Below are positions 1 through 8,713 of a stretch of 64,000 nucleotides of DNA, in pieces. Positions within the stretch are counted from its first letter, which is position 1. Each line of letters begins with the position of its first letter. This stretch comes from Runella sp. MFBS21. Lineage in GTDB: Bacteria; Bacteroidota; Bacteroidia; Cytophagales; Spirosomataceae. The position numbers and the translations under genes are program-made. Under the pieces are notes generated by a model that was given only the letters and a program-made list of their open reading frames with translations, ran no database searches and was not told the origin of the DNA. The stretch is from contig NZ_JARNTW010000021.1 of the NCBI RefSeq assembly GCF_029433105.1, forward strand, positions 1-64,000, given 5' to 3'.

Positions 1-1112
1 CTAATCCTTTCTCCGTTAATCTGACAAGTTCCTGCCAGAAGTGTGTGAACAGGTAAAGTTACTCGTTCACTATTTAACAGCAATTGTACGGTTTCAGTCA
101 ATCGAATTTTTAGGGTACTTCCATTTTCTACTACCACTTTGTCACCGTCGCCGTGTATTACTGCTTCGATGGCGGTGTTGTTAGTGCGGGTTGATTTGGA
201 GTTGGTTTTTGCACTGTTAGCGCCGTAGAAACCGTTAGTCGTTCTCTTTTCAGTTTCCGTCAAAATCATAGTATTAGGCTCTTCGGCTTCATTTTTGAGT
301 AGCCCCTTGTTCTCCGCTTCTATTTCCTTTTTGAACAATGTGCGGTACTCAGCGGGTAATTGGCCACCGTAGGCTTTTTTGAGGGTCAAGTATTCTTTGG
401 TCATTAATGGATCGGCAGATAGGGTAGGGGAGGTTCCACCTTCGGTTTGGCCACCCATATTCCTTTGATTCGCCATTTCTATTTGCCGTAAAACAGTTTC
501 GGTCGCACGACGATTAAAATCACGGTCGGCTCGGTCTTGACTTTCCTCGCTTAATTGCTCCTTACTTTTTGGGCTGCGGTACATCGTCTTCAACACCCGT
601 TGCTGCTCCCTTAGTTGTCGTTGGTTTTGCTGGGTAAACTGACGCTTTTGAAATGCTTTTTGCTCAGTAGGTGAAGCGTATTGTAGTTGATTATTCCTCC
701 GTTCAATTGCTTGCAAATCATTTTCAGTCAAGTATTCATTCGTGCCCAGGCGTTGCGTCGGGTTCTGCCCCGTGAGCATTTCGGTATTTTGAGCAGCGTG
801 TTGATCGAGGGCATTTGTACCTGAACGATTAGGGCTAAGGTCGGAAGGGGTAAAGTCTTTGTCATACTTGTCGTCATCCTTCACATTTTTTAGTTTTGCT
901 TCGGGTGGGGCTAAGTCGAGGTGAGTACTATCAGCAGAATTACTTTGACCAGTTGAGATAAATCCACCCATCACTCCAAAAATTCCTATTCCGATTAAAC
1001 AAGCAATTGGGATTAGAAACATGGCTAACTGTTTTTTATTAAAACTCAATTTTTTAGCCGTTTCAGCCCCTGCCGTCATGGGCACATGGTGCGGATTTGA
1101 GTTGTTATTCAT
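1..1112 (-). CDS. traM: Conjugative transposon protein TraM (C-terminus beyond window)
   Basis: The reading frame is open from an ATG at 1110-1112 to the window edge (370 codons), so the C-terminal end is missing. After about 25 residues there is one hydrophobic segment (around residues 30-50). A long hydrophilic Gln/Arg/Glu-rich stretch follows, and then the start of a compact domain near the edge. This layout (short cytoplasmic tail, one membrane anchor, long charged linker, C-terminal domain) fits TraM of Bacteroidetes conjugative transposons, a VirB10-like component thought to link inner and outer membranes. It follows TraK and TraL in the same operon, which is the canonical order. The assignment rests on architecture and gene order. 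Confidence 0.8.
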   Translation of the reverse strand, partial: MNNNSNPHHVPMTAGAETAKKLSFNKKQLAMFLIPIACLIGIGIFGVMGGFISTGQSNSADSTHLDLAPPEAKLKNVKDDDKYDKDFTPSDLSPNRSGTNALDQHAAQNTEMLTGQNPTQRLGTNEYLTENDLQAIERRNNQLQYASPTEQKAFQKRQFTQQNQRQLREQQRVLKTMYRSPKSKEQLSEESQDRADRDFNRRATETVLRQIEMANQRNMGGQTEGGTSPTLSADPLMTKEYLTLKKAYGGQLPAEYRTLFKKEIEAENKGLLKNEAEEPNTMILTETEKRTTNGFYGANSAKTNSKSTRTNNTAIEAVIHGDGDKVVVENGSTLKIRLTETVQLLLNSERVTLPVHTLLAGTCQINGERI

Positions 1113-1132
1113 GTGCATTGGTAGTGAAAAAT

Positions 1133-1357
1133 TTAATTAAAAACATTCCTTATTTGCCAAATGAACCATGCGAAAAGTAAAAGCAAAACGCTTAAAATCA
1201 GTACGTTTCTTAGCCGAAAGCCTACTCGGTGTTGCCAGCTATTTAGGTAGTTTGCTATTTTAATAGTCAGTTCCGAAAACCATTTTCCTACTTGTTCGCC
1301 CACCTGAAAGGCAGGATGTTCTTCCTCTTTTTGGGTTTTTCTGAATAATGAGCGCAT
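1133..1357 (-). CDS. traL: Small single-pass membrane protein, TraL-like
   Basis: 74 residues: a charged N terminus, an amphipathic middle, and one clear membrane helix near residues 50-68 (run VLILSVLLLLFAWFIW). It lies 2 nt from TraK and about 20 nt before TraM, so it is certainly part of the transfer operon. In Bacteroidetes conjugative transposons a small membrane protein, TraL, occupies exactly this place between TraK and TraM. Its biochemical role is not known. The name rests on position and size, not on a diagnostic motif. Confidence 0.7.
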   Translation of the reverse strand: MRSLFRKTQKEEEHPAFQVGEQVGKWFSELTIKIANYLNSWQHRVGFRLRNVLILSVLLLLFAWFIWQIRNVFN

Positions 1358-1359
1358 GG

Positions 1360-1974
1360 TTATTTTGAACGTTCCCGCACGATTTTGGAAGTAAGAATTT
1401 GGAAATCACGCATCAAAAAACCGTTGGGTGAATTATCAGAACGATTGATGTCCACCAAATACGTTTGCGTAATAAGTTGCCTTTCTGAAATAGCAGTAGC
1501 TCGTTCTTGAATAAGTGTTGCGTACGTGATGGTTCGGTAAGGATACATTCGTAAATCCGTTAAAACAGAATCTACTTTAACTCGTTGGGTTACGTTCCCT
1601 TGAATCATTTCACGATAAAAATTCTGCTCGCTGAGGTTATCATGTAGCTTCTTTGCAGACTCATCACAGAGAAATAACGCTTTTTTCATGTTGTCGTCAA
1701 TGGATTTCGGGTCAGGCGAAACATTGAAGAATAGTTCGTGAAAACGACTTACATGGTGACGGGCTTCGGCTGGGCGATTGTCGGTTACGTCTCCGCAGGT
1801 TACTTCGATGGCTTCACCTCGATTGACCAGATAGATGCGTTTTGAGAAATCATTACTGTATTTGAACGCCAGTACCACTGCCGTAATAGAGATGAGAAAT
1901 GAACAGGCAAATGCCACGATGACCAGCAGCCTACCTCGCTGGAAGTCCTTTTCTAATTGCAATAATTCTTTCAT
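1360..1974 (-). CDS. traK: Conjugative transposon protein TraK (VirB8-like)
   Basis: 204 residues with a short cytoplasmic N terminus, one membrane helix (about residues 17-40) and a soluble periplasmic domain of about 160 residues. This is the architecture of TraK of Bacteroidetes elements, related to VirB8 assembly factors of type IV secretion systems, which scaffold the inner-membrane complex. Its ATG overlaps the stop codon of the preceding 69-residue gene (ATGA), which indicates translational coupling. The next gene, traL, starts 2 nt downstream. Family assignment is by size, topology and order between TraJ and TraL/TraM. Confidence 0.85.
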   Translation of the reverse strand: MKELLQLEKDFQRGRLLVIVAFACSFLISITAVVLAFKYSNDFSKRIYLVNRGEAIEVTCGDVTDNRPAEARHHVSRFHELFFNVSPDPKSIDDNMKKALFLCDESAKKLHDNLSEQNFYREMIQGNVTQRVKVDSVLTDLRMYPYRTITYATLIQERATAISERQLITQTYLVDINRSDNSPNGFLMRDFQILTSKIVRERSK

Positions 1975-2180
1975 TTTTTGTCGTCGTAAATTTCAATGGA
2001 TGCCCCTTTTTGATGAAAAACATAGGTTTTAGCTGTGTTGCGTTGGTATTTTTTGAATGACCAAATTACTATTGCAATCGTCATGAAGGCCAATAGTCCC
2101 AACGCTCCAAGATTGAAATTGAGAGTTTTTCGGTGGCGGTACAGTAGGTTATTTCGGTATTGAAATGATTTTAAAAGCAT
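1971..2180 (-). CDS. Small single-pass membrane protein of the transfer operon
   Basis: 69 residues with a basic N terminus (about 20 residues), one membrane helix near residues 23-42 and a short charged tail. It sits 4 nt after TraJ and overlaps the start of TraK by four bases (ATGA), so it is co-translated with the mating-pair genes. I do not recognise a named family. Its topology resembles a shortened TraK/VirB8 N terminus, and it may be a lineage-specific accessory subunit. It is a real gene judging from tight packing and coupling on both sides. Confidence 0.65.
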   Translation of the reverse strand: MLLKSFQYRNNLLYRHRKTLNFNLGALGLLAFMTIAIVIWSFKKYQRNTAKTYVFHQKGASIEIYDDKK

Positions 2181-2184
2181 GTGT

Positions 2185-3450
2185 TTACAGACGGTTAATT
2201 TTACGATTCAAGCGATTCTTTTGGCGTTTACCTTCCTGTTTTGTCGCATTTAAGGCTCCGAGGGCTGTTGCTCCAACCGTAGATTTTGCCAAGCCACCCA
2301 CTCCGCCAATTACCCCACCAACTACTTTCCCTTGTGAACCATAGCTTGCACCTTTGTTAGAACCTTGTTGGACACCTGTTGAAACGTTCTTGGGAATGTT
2401 TACTAAACCATCAAGTGAAGCTTTGCTCGTATCTCTCAATATTCGAGTACCAGCACCAGCCGTTCCTTTGGCCACTGATGAGGCTGCACTACCAAGCGTT
2501 TGATTAACCATGCGAGTAGCTCCTTGTACCATTGCCCCGACCCCGCCTACGGTTACGAGCATATTGGTCATAGAAGGAACTTGAAAATAGCCAATCAGAA
2601 ACATGACGAGTAAGGCGATGTAGGCTAATCCTAAATACTCAGGTTGCTGAGCTTCAGCTCCTCCCGACTGTACGGCAACCGCAGGGTCATAGGCATTCAG
2701 GTAGGCATCAGAAGCGGCAAAGGCAATGCTGCTGTACAAAGCCGCAACGGTGGGCATAAGTGTGTAGTTGATGTAACTACCAAACCAACTGGCTATATTT
2801 TGAGTAAAGCCAGGAAATATCGCTAATACAAACGCAATGGGGGCGCCCATTCTTAGTACGAGGCGGTAACAGATGGAAATCAAGAATAAAATGGCTTCGG
2901 CCAAGTGCATGATTGCCATTAAAATATCTTGAAGGGCAGACAAAATCTGAAACTTAAATTCCTCTGAAAAACGTTGGAATCCAATTTTGAAATCAACGCC
3001 TACACTACCCAAACCCATGAATGCTTCACGGTCTTCGTTTAAGTCACCACCAAAAATTTCTTTGTATCGTTGAGGATTGGTACCAATTTCGTCCCACTTC
3101 TCCCGAATTTTCTTTTGTACCATTTCGGTGTTCTTCTTGACCTTTTCGTACAAATCTCCGTTTGATGCGTTGACCAAACTTACTGTTTTCTTGCCAAAAG
3201 CGTCCATCACGTCACACATTTTGGGAGCGGAAGCAATAAGTAACACCATGAGAAACGGACGTAGATACGGGAAAAAGTCAATCGGTTCGTTACGGGAAAT
3301 TTGCCCAATCAATCTCGAAAATATATAGACCAACGCACCAATCCCCGCCACTGCCCGTATGCTGACCTCTATTTTTTCCGCTGCACCATTAGAACTGGTG
3401 AGGGTACTTTGATAGACGTATTCGAGCGTTTTTAGAATATCGAAATTCAT
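2185..3450 (-). CDS. traJ: Conjugative transposon protein TraJ (VirB6-like)
   Basis: 421 residues, a polytopic membrane protein with helices near residues 30-50, 65-85, a cluster at about 165-240, and one around 270-290. A Gly/Ala/Ser-rich low-complexity tail ends in a very basic stretch rich in Lys, Arg and Asn. TraJ is the VirB6/TrbL-like channel component of the mating-pair apparatus. The gene starts 1 nt after TraI ends and is followed directly by the small membrane gene and TraK, the expected order. The glycine-rich basic tail is probably cytoplasmic or periplasmic and disordered. Confidence 0.85.
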   Translation of the reverse strand: MNFDILKTLEYVYQSTLTSSNGAAEKIEVSIRAVAGIGALVYIFSRLIGQISRNEPIDFFPYLRPFLMVLLIASAPKMCDVMDAFGKKTVSLVNASNGDLYEKVKKNTEMVQKKIREKWDEIGTNPQRYKEIFGGDLNEDREAFMGLGSVGVDFKIGFQRFSEEFKFQILSALQDILMAIMHLAEAILFLISICYRLVLRMGAPIAFVLAIFPGFTQNIASWFGSYINYTLMPTVAALYSSIAFAASDAYLNAYDPAVAVQSGGAEAQQPEYLGLAYIALLVMFLIGYFQVPSMTNMLVTVGGVGAMVQGATRMVNQTLGSAASSVAKGTAGAGTRILRDTSKASLDGLVNIPKNVSTGVQQGSNKGASYGSQGKVVGGVIGGVGGLAKSTVGATALGALNATKQEGKRQKNRLNRKINRL

Positions 3451-3451
3451 G

Positions 3452-4453
3452 CTATTTCAGTTTGATACCTTCGTCAATTCGGTATTTTTTGGTCAGTTCT
3501 TCTCGCATCGGAACCAGTAATTCCCGTCCGAGTATCTTGACAATCACCTCAAATTCTTCTTTAGAAATCTCTTTACCGTCAGGGGTTGCCCAACCTACCG
3601 TTTTTGTCCCAGCCCAGTTTTCAATCGGTCGGTATCCTTCTGCAATTTTCATGGATAAAGCTATGCGCTGTGCCTTCATTTCGGCGATTTGTAATTCATC
3701 TTGATAATTTAAAAGACGTTTGTTAAAATCCTCTTGTGCCTGACGCATTTTGACAGCATCCTCGGTTTCGGTGTAGTTGTCCAAAACAGAAGTTCCTTCT
3801 GGGTAAAAAGCATCATAAGCTTGTTCGTTGCCATTGTTAAAGTTAAAATTCCCCCCTAATGGGTTGCTTGTAACGTTTGCTAAGGCAATGTCATAGAGCT
3901 TGGCCGTAGCCTGTCGATCTCGTAAATTTCCAGCTCTCCTCATGGACATAGCTCGGATTCGATTGTAGTATGCTTGTACCAGATTTTGAAATTTTCCCGC
4001 TCGTTCGTGCGCCATGTTGAGCCAGTTCATTCGTTCGGAATCATTCATTTCAAGGATATTTTGTGAGGTAGATTGCCTCATATCTTTCAAAATATCTGTT
4101 CCTGCTTTGGTTAAACCTTGAAAATCCTGAATAATTAGCTGGTACTCGGCAGGATAAATATGCCCATCCTTTCCAATTGAATTAGCCATTTGATTGAGCA
4201 TCGAAGTCGTTTGGGTAATGGTTGAAACCAACTGGGTTCCCCTGTGAAATTGTTGTACTCCACTGGCTACTTTTTTCAACTTTTCGACATTTTTGACCAA
4301 GGTTTTAAATGAAGGGTCTTGCAGCAGTTTGATGAGCTGTGTAACTGCCGTATGCAGAGGGTCAGATACCACAAACTGTGCATTGGCTTTCAATTGAAAA
4401 AAGGTCAAGAAACCTATCAGAGTGAGTAATTTTAAGGGTTTTAAACGTAACAT
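3452..4453 (-). CDS. traI: Conjugative transposon protein TraI-like, secreted (VirB5-like)
   Basis: 333 residues beginning with a signal peptide (hydrophobic core LLTLIGFLTFFQL, cleavage likely after NAQ). The mature part is helical and heptad-rich, with few cysteines, typical of a periplasmic filament-like or VirB5-like subunit. It sits between the VirB4-type ATPase TraG (11 nt upstream) and TraJ (1 nt downstream), which is the position of TraI (DUF4141-type) in Bacteroidetes conjugative transposons. Despite the name, this TraI is not a relaxase: it has no HUH or nickase motifs. Confidence 0.75.
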   Translation of the reverse strand: MLRLKPLKLLTLIGFLTFFQLKANAQFVVSDPLHTAVTQLIKLLQDPSFKTLVKNVEKLKKVASGVQQFHRGTQLVSTITQTTSMLNQMANSIGKDGHIYPAEYQLIIQDFQGLTKAGTDILKDMRQSTSQNILEMNDSERMNWLNMAHERAGKFQNLVQAYYNRIRAMSMRRAGNLRDRQATAKLYDIALANVTSNPLGGNFNFNNGNEQAYDAFYPEGTSVLDNYTETEDAVKMRQAQEDFNKRLLNYQDELQIAEMKAQRIALSMKIAEGYRPIENWAGTKTVGWATPDGKEISKEEFEVIVKILGRELLVPMREELTKKYRIDEGIKLK

Positions 4454-4464
4454 GGGAGTAAGTA

Positions 4465-6987
4465 TTAAGGTTGAAAAACAGTTGTGCGTTCACCGTTTGC
4501 CCACGCTTTTACGGCACTTTCAAGGTTGCCGTTGTAGTTGTTTTGGGCTAAATCTTGAATTTCCTCCACCTCTCGTCGTTCAGTGGTAAAAGTTCCATAG
4601 GCCGTTTTGGAAACTTCAACCCCATAAACTTTGCAATAGTCCCCCAGTAACAACGCCAATTCTTTGTACGGTGGGCGATTTGGGTCTTTGCCTTTATTGA
4701 TACTTAAAATGATGTTCGCTTGCTTTTCGGAGAGTGCCAGTGTCTGCATGATTTCGCCAAAACGTTTCTCATAATTGCTTTGGTCAAGCAGAAACTTAAT
4801 CGGCGAATTGTTGATAATAGCATCTTTGACGATGGCATTTCCAACCAAATCATCTACTTCCTGTGTAACAACCCCCAATGAGCCGTAATGCTTCCTAACG
4901 GTCTTTGAACACCAGCGTAAGAAGTCAGAAAAACTGTCTTTTGCCAAAGCTTTCCACGCTTCTTCGATGACCAACATTTTCAACACCCCTTTGACACTGA
5001 ATAGTTTACGAACGTAGGTGTTCATAATCATAATGGTTGTCACGGGAAAAAGTACTGGGTGGTCTTTGATATTATCTAACTCATAGATTACGAAAGGTAA
5101 ATCCATGAGGTCAATGTTTTGCCGAGAATTGAGCAAGTAGTCATATTGCCCTCCTTTGTAGTAGGGACGTAAAACGTATAGAAAGTTTTGTAAGTCAAAT
5201 TCCTTTTCTGAACGCCCCTGGTTTTGCTTAAAGATGTCAGGATAGTCATTTTGAGTGAACTCATAAAAGCTATCGAAACATGGAAAAATATCATTCCCGT
5301 CATTTCGATTGCGACGCAGAGCCACGTAGTATTCGTGAACAATACTCGAAATTGTTACTTCTTCGGATTTGGATGAGCGTTCCCCGTCTTTTTTCCAAAG
5401 AGCCATCAACAGATTCGCCAAAGCATCTTTGGTCTCTTCATCAGGGTTCAAGTCCTTCATGTAGAAGGGATTGAAATTAATGGGGTTATCTGTTTCGTAG
5501 GTAATGTACCTTCCTCCCATGAGTTTGCACAGTCGTTTGTACGAGTGTCCGACGTCCACCATGCTGATGTGTACGCCATGGGAAAGTAAGTAGTAAATGA
5601 TGTTGTTCATTGTAAACGACTTACCCGACCCTGATGGGCCAATGACCATAAAATTTCGGTTGGAAATCAACCCTTTTTCCAACGGGGCAAAGAATGGGTC
5701 AACCATACATGGACGCCCAAAGCGATCGGTCAGTAGAATTCCATTTTTGTTGAAAAAACCGTCTTGGTAGTTGGTTTCTAAGTTCCAAATGCTCGTAGCT
5801 TCTTCCAAAAAACAGGTAGCCAAGTTATCCGTTCCGATTTCAGAAATATTTCCAGGGATACAAGCCCAGAACAACGTTTCAGCATCCCAAGTGGCTAACT
5901 TTGGTTTGAAGCCTAACTTAGAAATTGCCGCCGCAGCCAATGAACGGTAGTTATCAGCAATTTCAGAATCTCGGTGAAAAACCATTACATTGAAGTGTGC
6001 TTTTACGACCTTTCTATTGTTGGCTTTCACTTCTGCCATAAAGGCATCTTTGGCTGAAATACTTACTTCGTTTTCCTTCGACCATGCCGAAAAAGAATAA
6101 TGTCGGCGAACTTCTCCGACCATGTCGTTTACCATGGCATCACCGTCGCAAACCACTAACGCTTGATTATATACGTGATTGCAGGAGAGCATCATTCCCA
6201 GTGTCGAACCCGTTGAAATGGGGAAGTGGCTGCTGTCGGTGGAAAACTGTTCGAGCCGAGCGGAATTTTGTAAATCGTTCGGAAAATCGTTGAGTTCGGT
6301 AATAGCGTAGGTATAAGTAGTATTACCTGCCACTTTCAAACCGTCTTTTGTTTCGAGATCATACAACGCTTCGTCATCAAATGAAAGCGAAAAGTATTTT
6401 TGAAAAAGCCCCGTTTCAGTTTTTGTACCGAGAATTTCATCTTTGTTTAACCTATTCAGCTTTACCTTTCCGGAATCGTTGAAAGTTGCCTCGAATTGAT
6501 TCACAATGTCCGTAAACTCAATCCATGTTTTCGGATCTTGGATTTCCTTTGGTACCAAATGACGTTTGAGTAGCGAGGATTGTTGACTCGTTCGTTTCAA
6601 AGGCGAAGAAGCAGGCCGAGTAATGTACAAATAGCAACGATGCCGTAGATAGGGACGTTCTGCAAAGTGTCGTTCATTTTCCCAAGCCACATAATTGTTG
6701 GATTGTAGATAGACACTCTCAAAATTTGGGTTGTATTCGTCCTCAATAAACATGTCCTGCTTGTGAATCATGTAGCCAATGGGCAGAATCTTGATTGCTC
6801 GAACCAACACGTCGTGTAGCGTATCGTATTCGCTATCTGAGATGGCGAATATTTCGGGGACTTTCATTTCAAAAGCTACCGTCAAATCAGCATTTTTGGA
6901 AACGATAATGTCCGTTTCAGCATCCACTGCCAAAATAGGGAATATCGTTTCAAGGTTTTTTGCCTTATTTTGGTTGATATTTTTCAC
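4465..6987 (-). CDS. traG: VirB4-family conjugation ATPase TraG
   Basis: 840 residues, the usual size for the Bacteroidetes TraG/VirB4 ATPase that energises pilus assembly and substrate transfer at the inner membrane. A P-loop GPSGSGKS lies at about residues 448-455 (near 5620-5645). A Walker B-like LVIEEAWKAL lies near residue 672, and VVTQEVDDL follows as a further conserved ATPase segment. The N-terminal half is the VirB4 domain that interacts with the membrane complex. It overlaps TraF by 4 nt at its start and is followed by TraI. No defects are visible. Confidence 0.93.
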   Translation of the reverse strand: MKNINQNKAKNLETIFPILAVDAETDIIVSKNADLTVAFEMKVPEIFAISDSEYDTLHDVLVRAIKILPIGYMIHKQDMFIEDEYNPNFESVYLQSNNYVAWENERHFAERPYLRHRCYLYITRPASSPLKRTSQQSSLLKRHLVPKEIQDPKTWIEFTDIVNQFEATFNDSGKVKLNRLNKDEILGTKTETGLFQKYFSLSFDDEALYDLETKDGLKVAGNTTYTYAITELNDFPNDLQNSARLEQFSTDSSHFPISTGSTLGMMLSCNHVYNQALVVCDGDAMVNDMVGEVRRHYSFSAWSKENEVSISAKDAFMAEVKANNRKVVKAHFNVMVFHRDSEIADNYRSLAAAAISKLGFKPKLATWDAETLFWACIPGNISEIGTDNLATCFLEEATSIWNLETNYQDGFFNKNGILLTDRFGRPCMVDPFFAPLEKGLISNRNFMVIGPSGSGKSFTMNNIIYYLLSHGVHISMVDVGHSYKRLCKLMGGRYITYETDNPINFNPFYMKDLNPDEETKDALANLLMALWKKDGERSSKSEEVTISSIVHEYYVALRRNRNDGNDIFPCFDSFYEFTQNDYPDIFKQNQGRSEKEFDLQNFLYVLRPYYKGGQYDYLLNSRQNIDLMDLPFVIYELDNIKDHPVLFPVTTIMIMNTYVRKLFSVKGVLKMLVIEEAWKALAKDSFSDFLRWCSKTVRKHYGSLGVVTQEVDDLVGNAIVKDAIINNSPIKFLLDQSNYEKRFGEIMQTLALSEKQANIILSINKGKDPNRPPYKELALLLGDYCKVYGVEVSKTAYGTFTTERREVEEIQDLAQNNYNGNLESAVKAWANGERTTVFQP

Positions 6988-7316
6988 TTGCGTTTGGATA
7001 AAGTTCGTATTTCAATCAATCGGGCAAAAGAACGGTTTTGGTAAACAAAAAAAGGCTTATGATTTTTGACAGCCAATTTGATTTCGCCCCAGCGTCCGTG
7101 CCGTTTATTGGCATCATAAGTATAAAAAAGCGTACTTCCTGCGCTAATCAGCAATACCGAAATAGCAATCAGGGTGTTCAAACCGATGATATACAAAAAC
7201 AGCGTTAGGAAAATACTCGCAATGATGCCGACGGCAGCGTAGTAGAAATGTTTGCCTCGTAGTCCTCGAAACTCAATTTCATTGTCAACGCCCCTAAATA
7301 CAGGAAAAGACTTCAT
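6984..7316 (-). CDS. traF: Conjugative transposon protein TraF (DUF4133-like)
   Basis: About 110 residues from the ATG at 7314-7316. A longer frame reaches 7373 but would overlap the preceding gene deeply, while the chosen start gives an ATGA-type overlap with it. The protein begins with KSFPVFRGVDNEIEFRGLRG, a segment characteristic of this family. A pair of membrane helices follows (about residues 25-70), then a basic C-terminal tail. TraF of this type corresponds to the VirB3-like inner-membrane protein and normally lies directly before the VirB4 ATPase, as here (4-nt overlap). Confidence 0.85.
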   Translation of the reverse strand: MKSFPVFRGVDNEIEFRGLRGKHFYYAAVGIIASIFLTLFLYIIGLNTLIAISVLLISAGSTLFYTYDANKRHGRWGEIKLAVKNHKPFFVYQNRSFARLIEIRTLSKRK

Positions 7317-7732
7317 AGAATTGCACTGATTAAATAACCCATACTGAATAAAAACAACAATGAGCCGAACCATTTGAGCATATACTCGTAAATGTCCTCT
7401 TCTCCATTTTGAAATTTTCGGTAGATTTTGATGACTCCTACAATTGTAATGACGATACCGAGTAGCAATGAAGCTTGGTAGATTTCAATGGAAAGACCTT
7501 CTGCCGTTCCTGAAATTCCCGTAAAAAAGACATAAGCGCCACCTACTATGAAATTATCCACCATGACTACGATGCCACCAGCAAATAAGATTCCGATTAG
7601 CCAAATAAAAATCATACCTTCTACTTCTTCACCTCGGTTCCATTTTTGAAAGAGCCGTAATCCTGCAATGACCGCAGCGGCTGCCGCCAGTGATAGGCAG
7701 GTATTTCGGGCTATGGCGTAGAATGAATCCAT
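7313..7732 (-). CDS. Third TraE/VirB2-like membrane protein
   Basis: 139 residues with about four hydrophobic helices. Twice it carries the pattern seen in DUF4134/TraE proteins, a membrane helix followed by (K/R)xFQxGEE: GLRLFQKWNRGEE early and IKIYRKFQNGEED later. It thus looks like a duplicated or elongated TraE-like pilin-type subunit. It lies 2 nt from the preceding TraE-like gene and overlaps TraF. The role in the mating channel is inferred from the family (VirB2/TrbC-like). Confidence 0.65.
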   Translation of the reverse strand: MDSFYAIARNTCLSLAAAAAVIAGLRLFQKWNRGEEVEGMIFIWLIGILFAGGIVVMVDNFIVGGAYVFFTGISGTAEGLSIEIYQASLLLGIVITIVGVIKIYRKFQNGEEDIYEYMLKWFGSLLFLFSMGYLISAIL

Positions 7733-7734
7733 AA

Positions 7735-8124
7735 TTAAGGGTTAATGCCAAAATCTTGTTGAGTAACCCGCGGAGAACCAACTTCCATTTCTGAAACATA
7801 AGCACTCAGACCCGTAGTGATAGCAATCACAGCAAGTATTGCGGCTGCCCACCGCCAAATTTCAGTGGTAATGCGGTCGCTTTCACCTAATTGCCAGCGG
7901 GTATAAATCCGAAGCCCTCCAATCAAACCCATGAATCCACAAACCAAATACGTAAAAGTGATGAACATAGAAAGATTATTGTGTAGTGGTTCGGTAAACT
8001 GTTCACCAATTCCCACCCTCGAAAATCCACCTTTTTTAGTCAAATCTACTGATTGAGCAAATGTATATTCATTCATTAGTGTAGCCAGCAAAAATGAAGA
8101 AACGATATATTGAAGTCGTTTCAT
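7735..8124 (-). CDS. traE: Second TraE-like (DUF4134) pilin-type protein
   Basis: 129 residues from the ATG at 8122-8124. A longer in-frame start exists at 8196 but would run into the preceding gene, and MKRLQYIVSSFLLATLM is a good signal peptide start. Cleavage after FAQ would release a small protein with two membrane helices around the family signature GGLRIYTRWQLGESD. This is the DUF4134/TraE family, related to VirB2/TrbC pilins of type IV secretion. It differs clearly in sequence from its two neighbours, so it is a diverged paralogue and not a duplication artefact. Confidence 0.8.
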   Translation of the reverse strand: MKRLQYIVSSFLLATLMNEYTFAQSVDLTKKGGFSRVGIGEQFTEPLHNNLSMFITFTYLVCGFMGLIGGLRIYTRWQLGESDRITTEIWRWAAAILAVIAITTGLSAYVSEMEVGSPRVTQQDFGINP

Positions 8125-8128
8125 TGGC

Positions 8129-8446
8129 TTAAAAGAACACAGCTTGTAGCGTAGCTGCAATGGCCAAAATGAACAAAATGGCACCCATCCAACCAACTGC
8201 GGCTTTTTGGGTATCTTGGTCTCCGTTTTGCCATTTGCTGTATATCCTGAACCCTCCGACTAAGCCAACAATAGCTGCAATGACGTAAATAATGGTAGTT
8301 ACTGGTGTAAAATAAGCTTGTAAAGCAGCTGCTTGTTGCTCTATCACTTGGGCTCCTCTTTGAACACCTGCGTTTTGTGCATTGACTTGTTTTAGGACTA
8401 CTGTCGATAACAGAAGCGTGTACAAGTAGCAATTTTTCCTTTTCAT
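8129..8446 (-). CDS. traE: First TraE (DUF4134) pilin-type protein
   Basis: 105 residues: a signal peptide (MKRKNCYLYTLLLSTVVL, likely cleaved after NAQ), then two membrane helices flanking GGFRIYSKWQNGDQD, the DUF4134/TraE signature. TraE-like proteins are considered the VirB2/TrbC-type pilin or channel subunits of Bacteroidetes conjugation systems. It is the first gene of the minus-strand transfer operon and faces ParA across a spacer of about 270 bp. The following TraE-like gene starts 4 nt downstream. Confidence 0.85.
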   Translation of the reverse strand: MKRKNCYLYTLLLSTVVLKQVNAQNAGVQRGAQVIEQQAAALQAYFTPVTTIIYVIAAIVGLVGGFRIYSKWQNGDQDTQKAAVGWMGAILFILAIAATLQAVFF

Positions 8447-8713
8447 AAATACATGAATTATTTGGGCTTGTTACTAATTTGATGTGCAAAGTAAATGACA
8501 AAATAATTATAATGTCAATTAAAATAAAAAATATTATTTATTTAAAACTCAAAATGTATCATTATTCATGTGTTGATTTAGGGTAGAAATGTACAAATAC
8601 AAGTGCGTAGTTTATATAAAGATATTTTAATATTTTTATATTCTAGTATATCTTTATTTTGATATTTTCCTATTTATTGATTCATTTGTGGCAGAAAAAA
8701 GCACATAATCGCA
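8447..8713. promoter_or_regulatory. Divergent control region between the tra operon and parA
   Basis: This very AT-rich spacer separates the minus-strand traE...traM operon from the plus-strand parA operon, so it should carry both promoters. On the minus strand TTACTTTG (near 8490-8497) and on the plus strand TTCATTTG (near 8681-8688) each match the Bacteroidetes -7 consensus TAnnTTTG at all but one position. No strong inverted repeat was found. The promoter positions are suggestions only. Confidence 0.35.

Noticed and set aside
3452-4453. TraI as a relaxase
   Set aside because: The name is shared with the F-plasmid relaxase, but this protein is a secreted helical protein without relaxase motifs.
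8121-8501. 126-codon minus-strand frame covering the first TraE gene
   Set aside because: It runs in another frame over a clear DUF4134 gene with signal peptide and has no family features.
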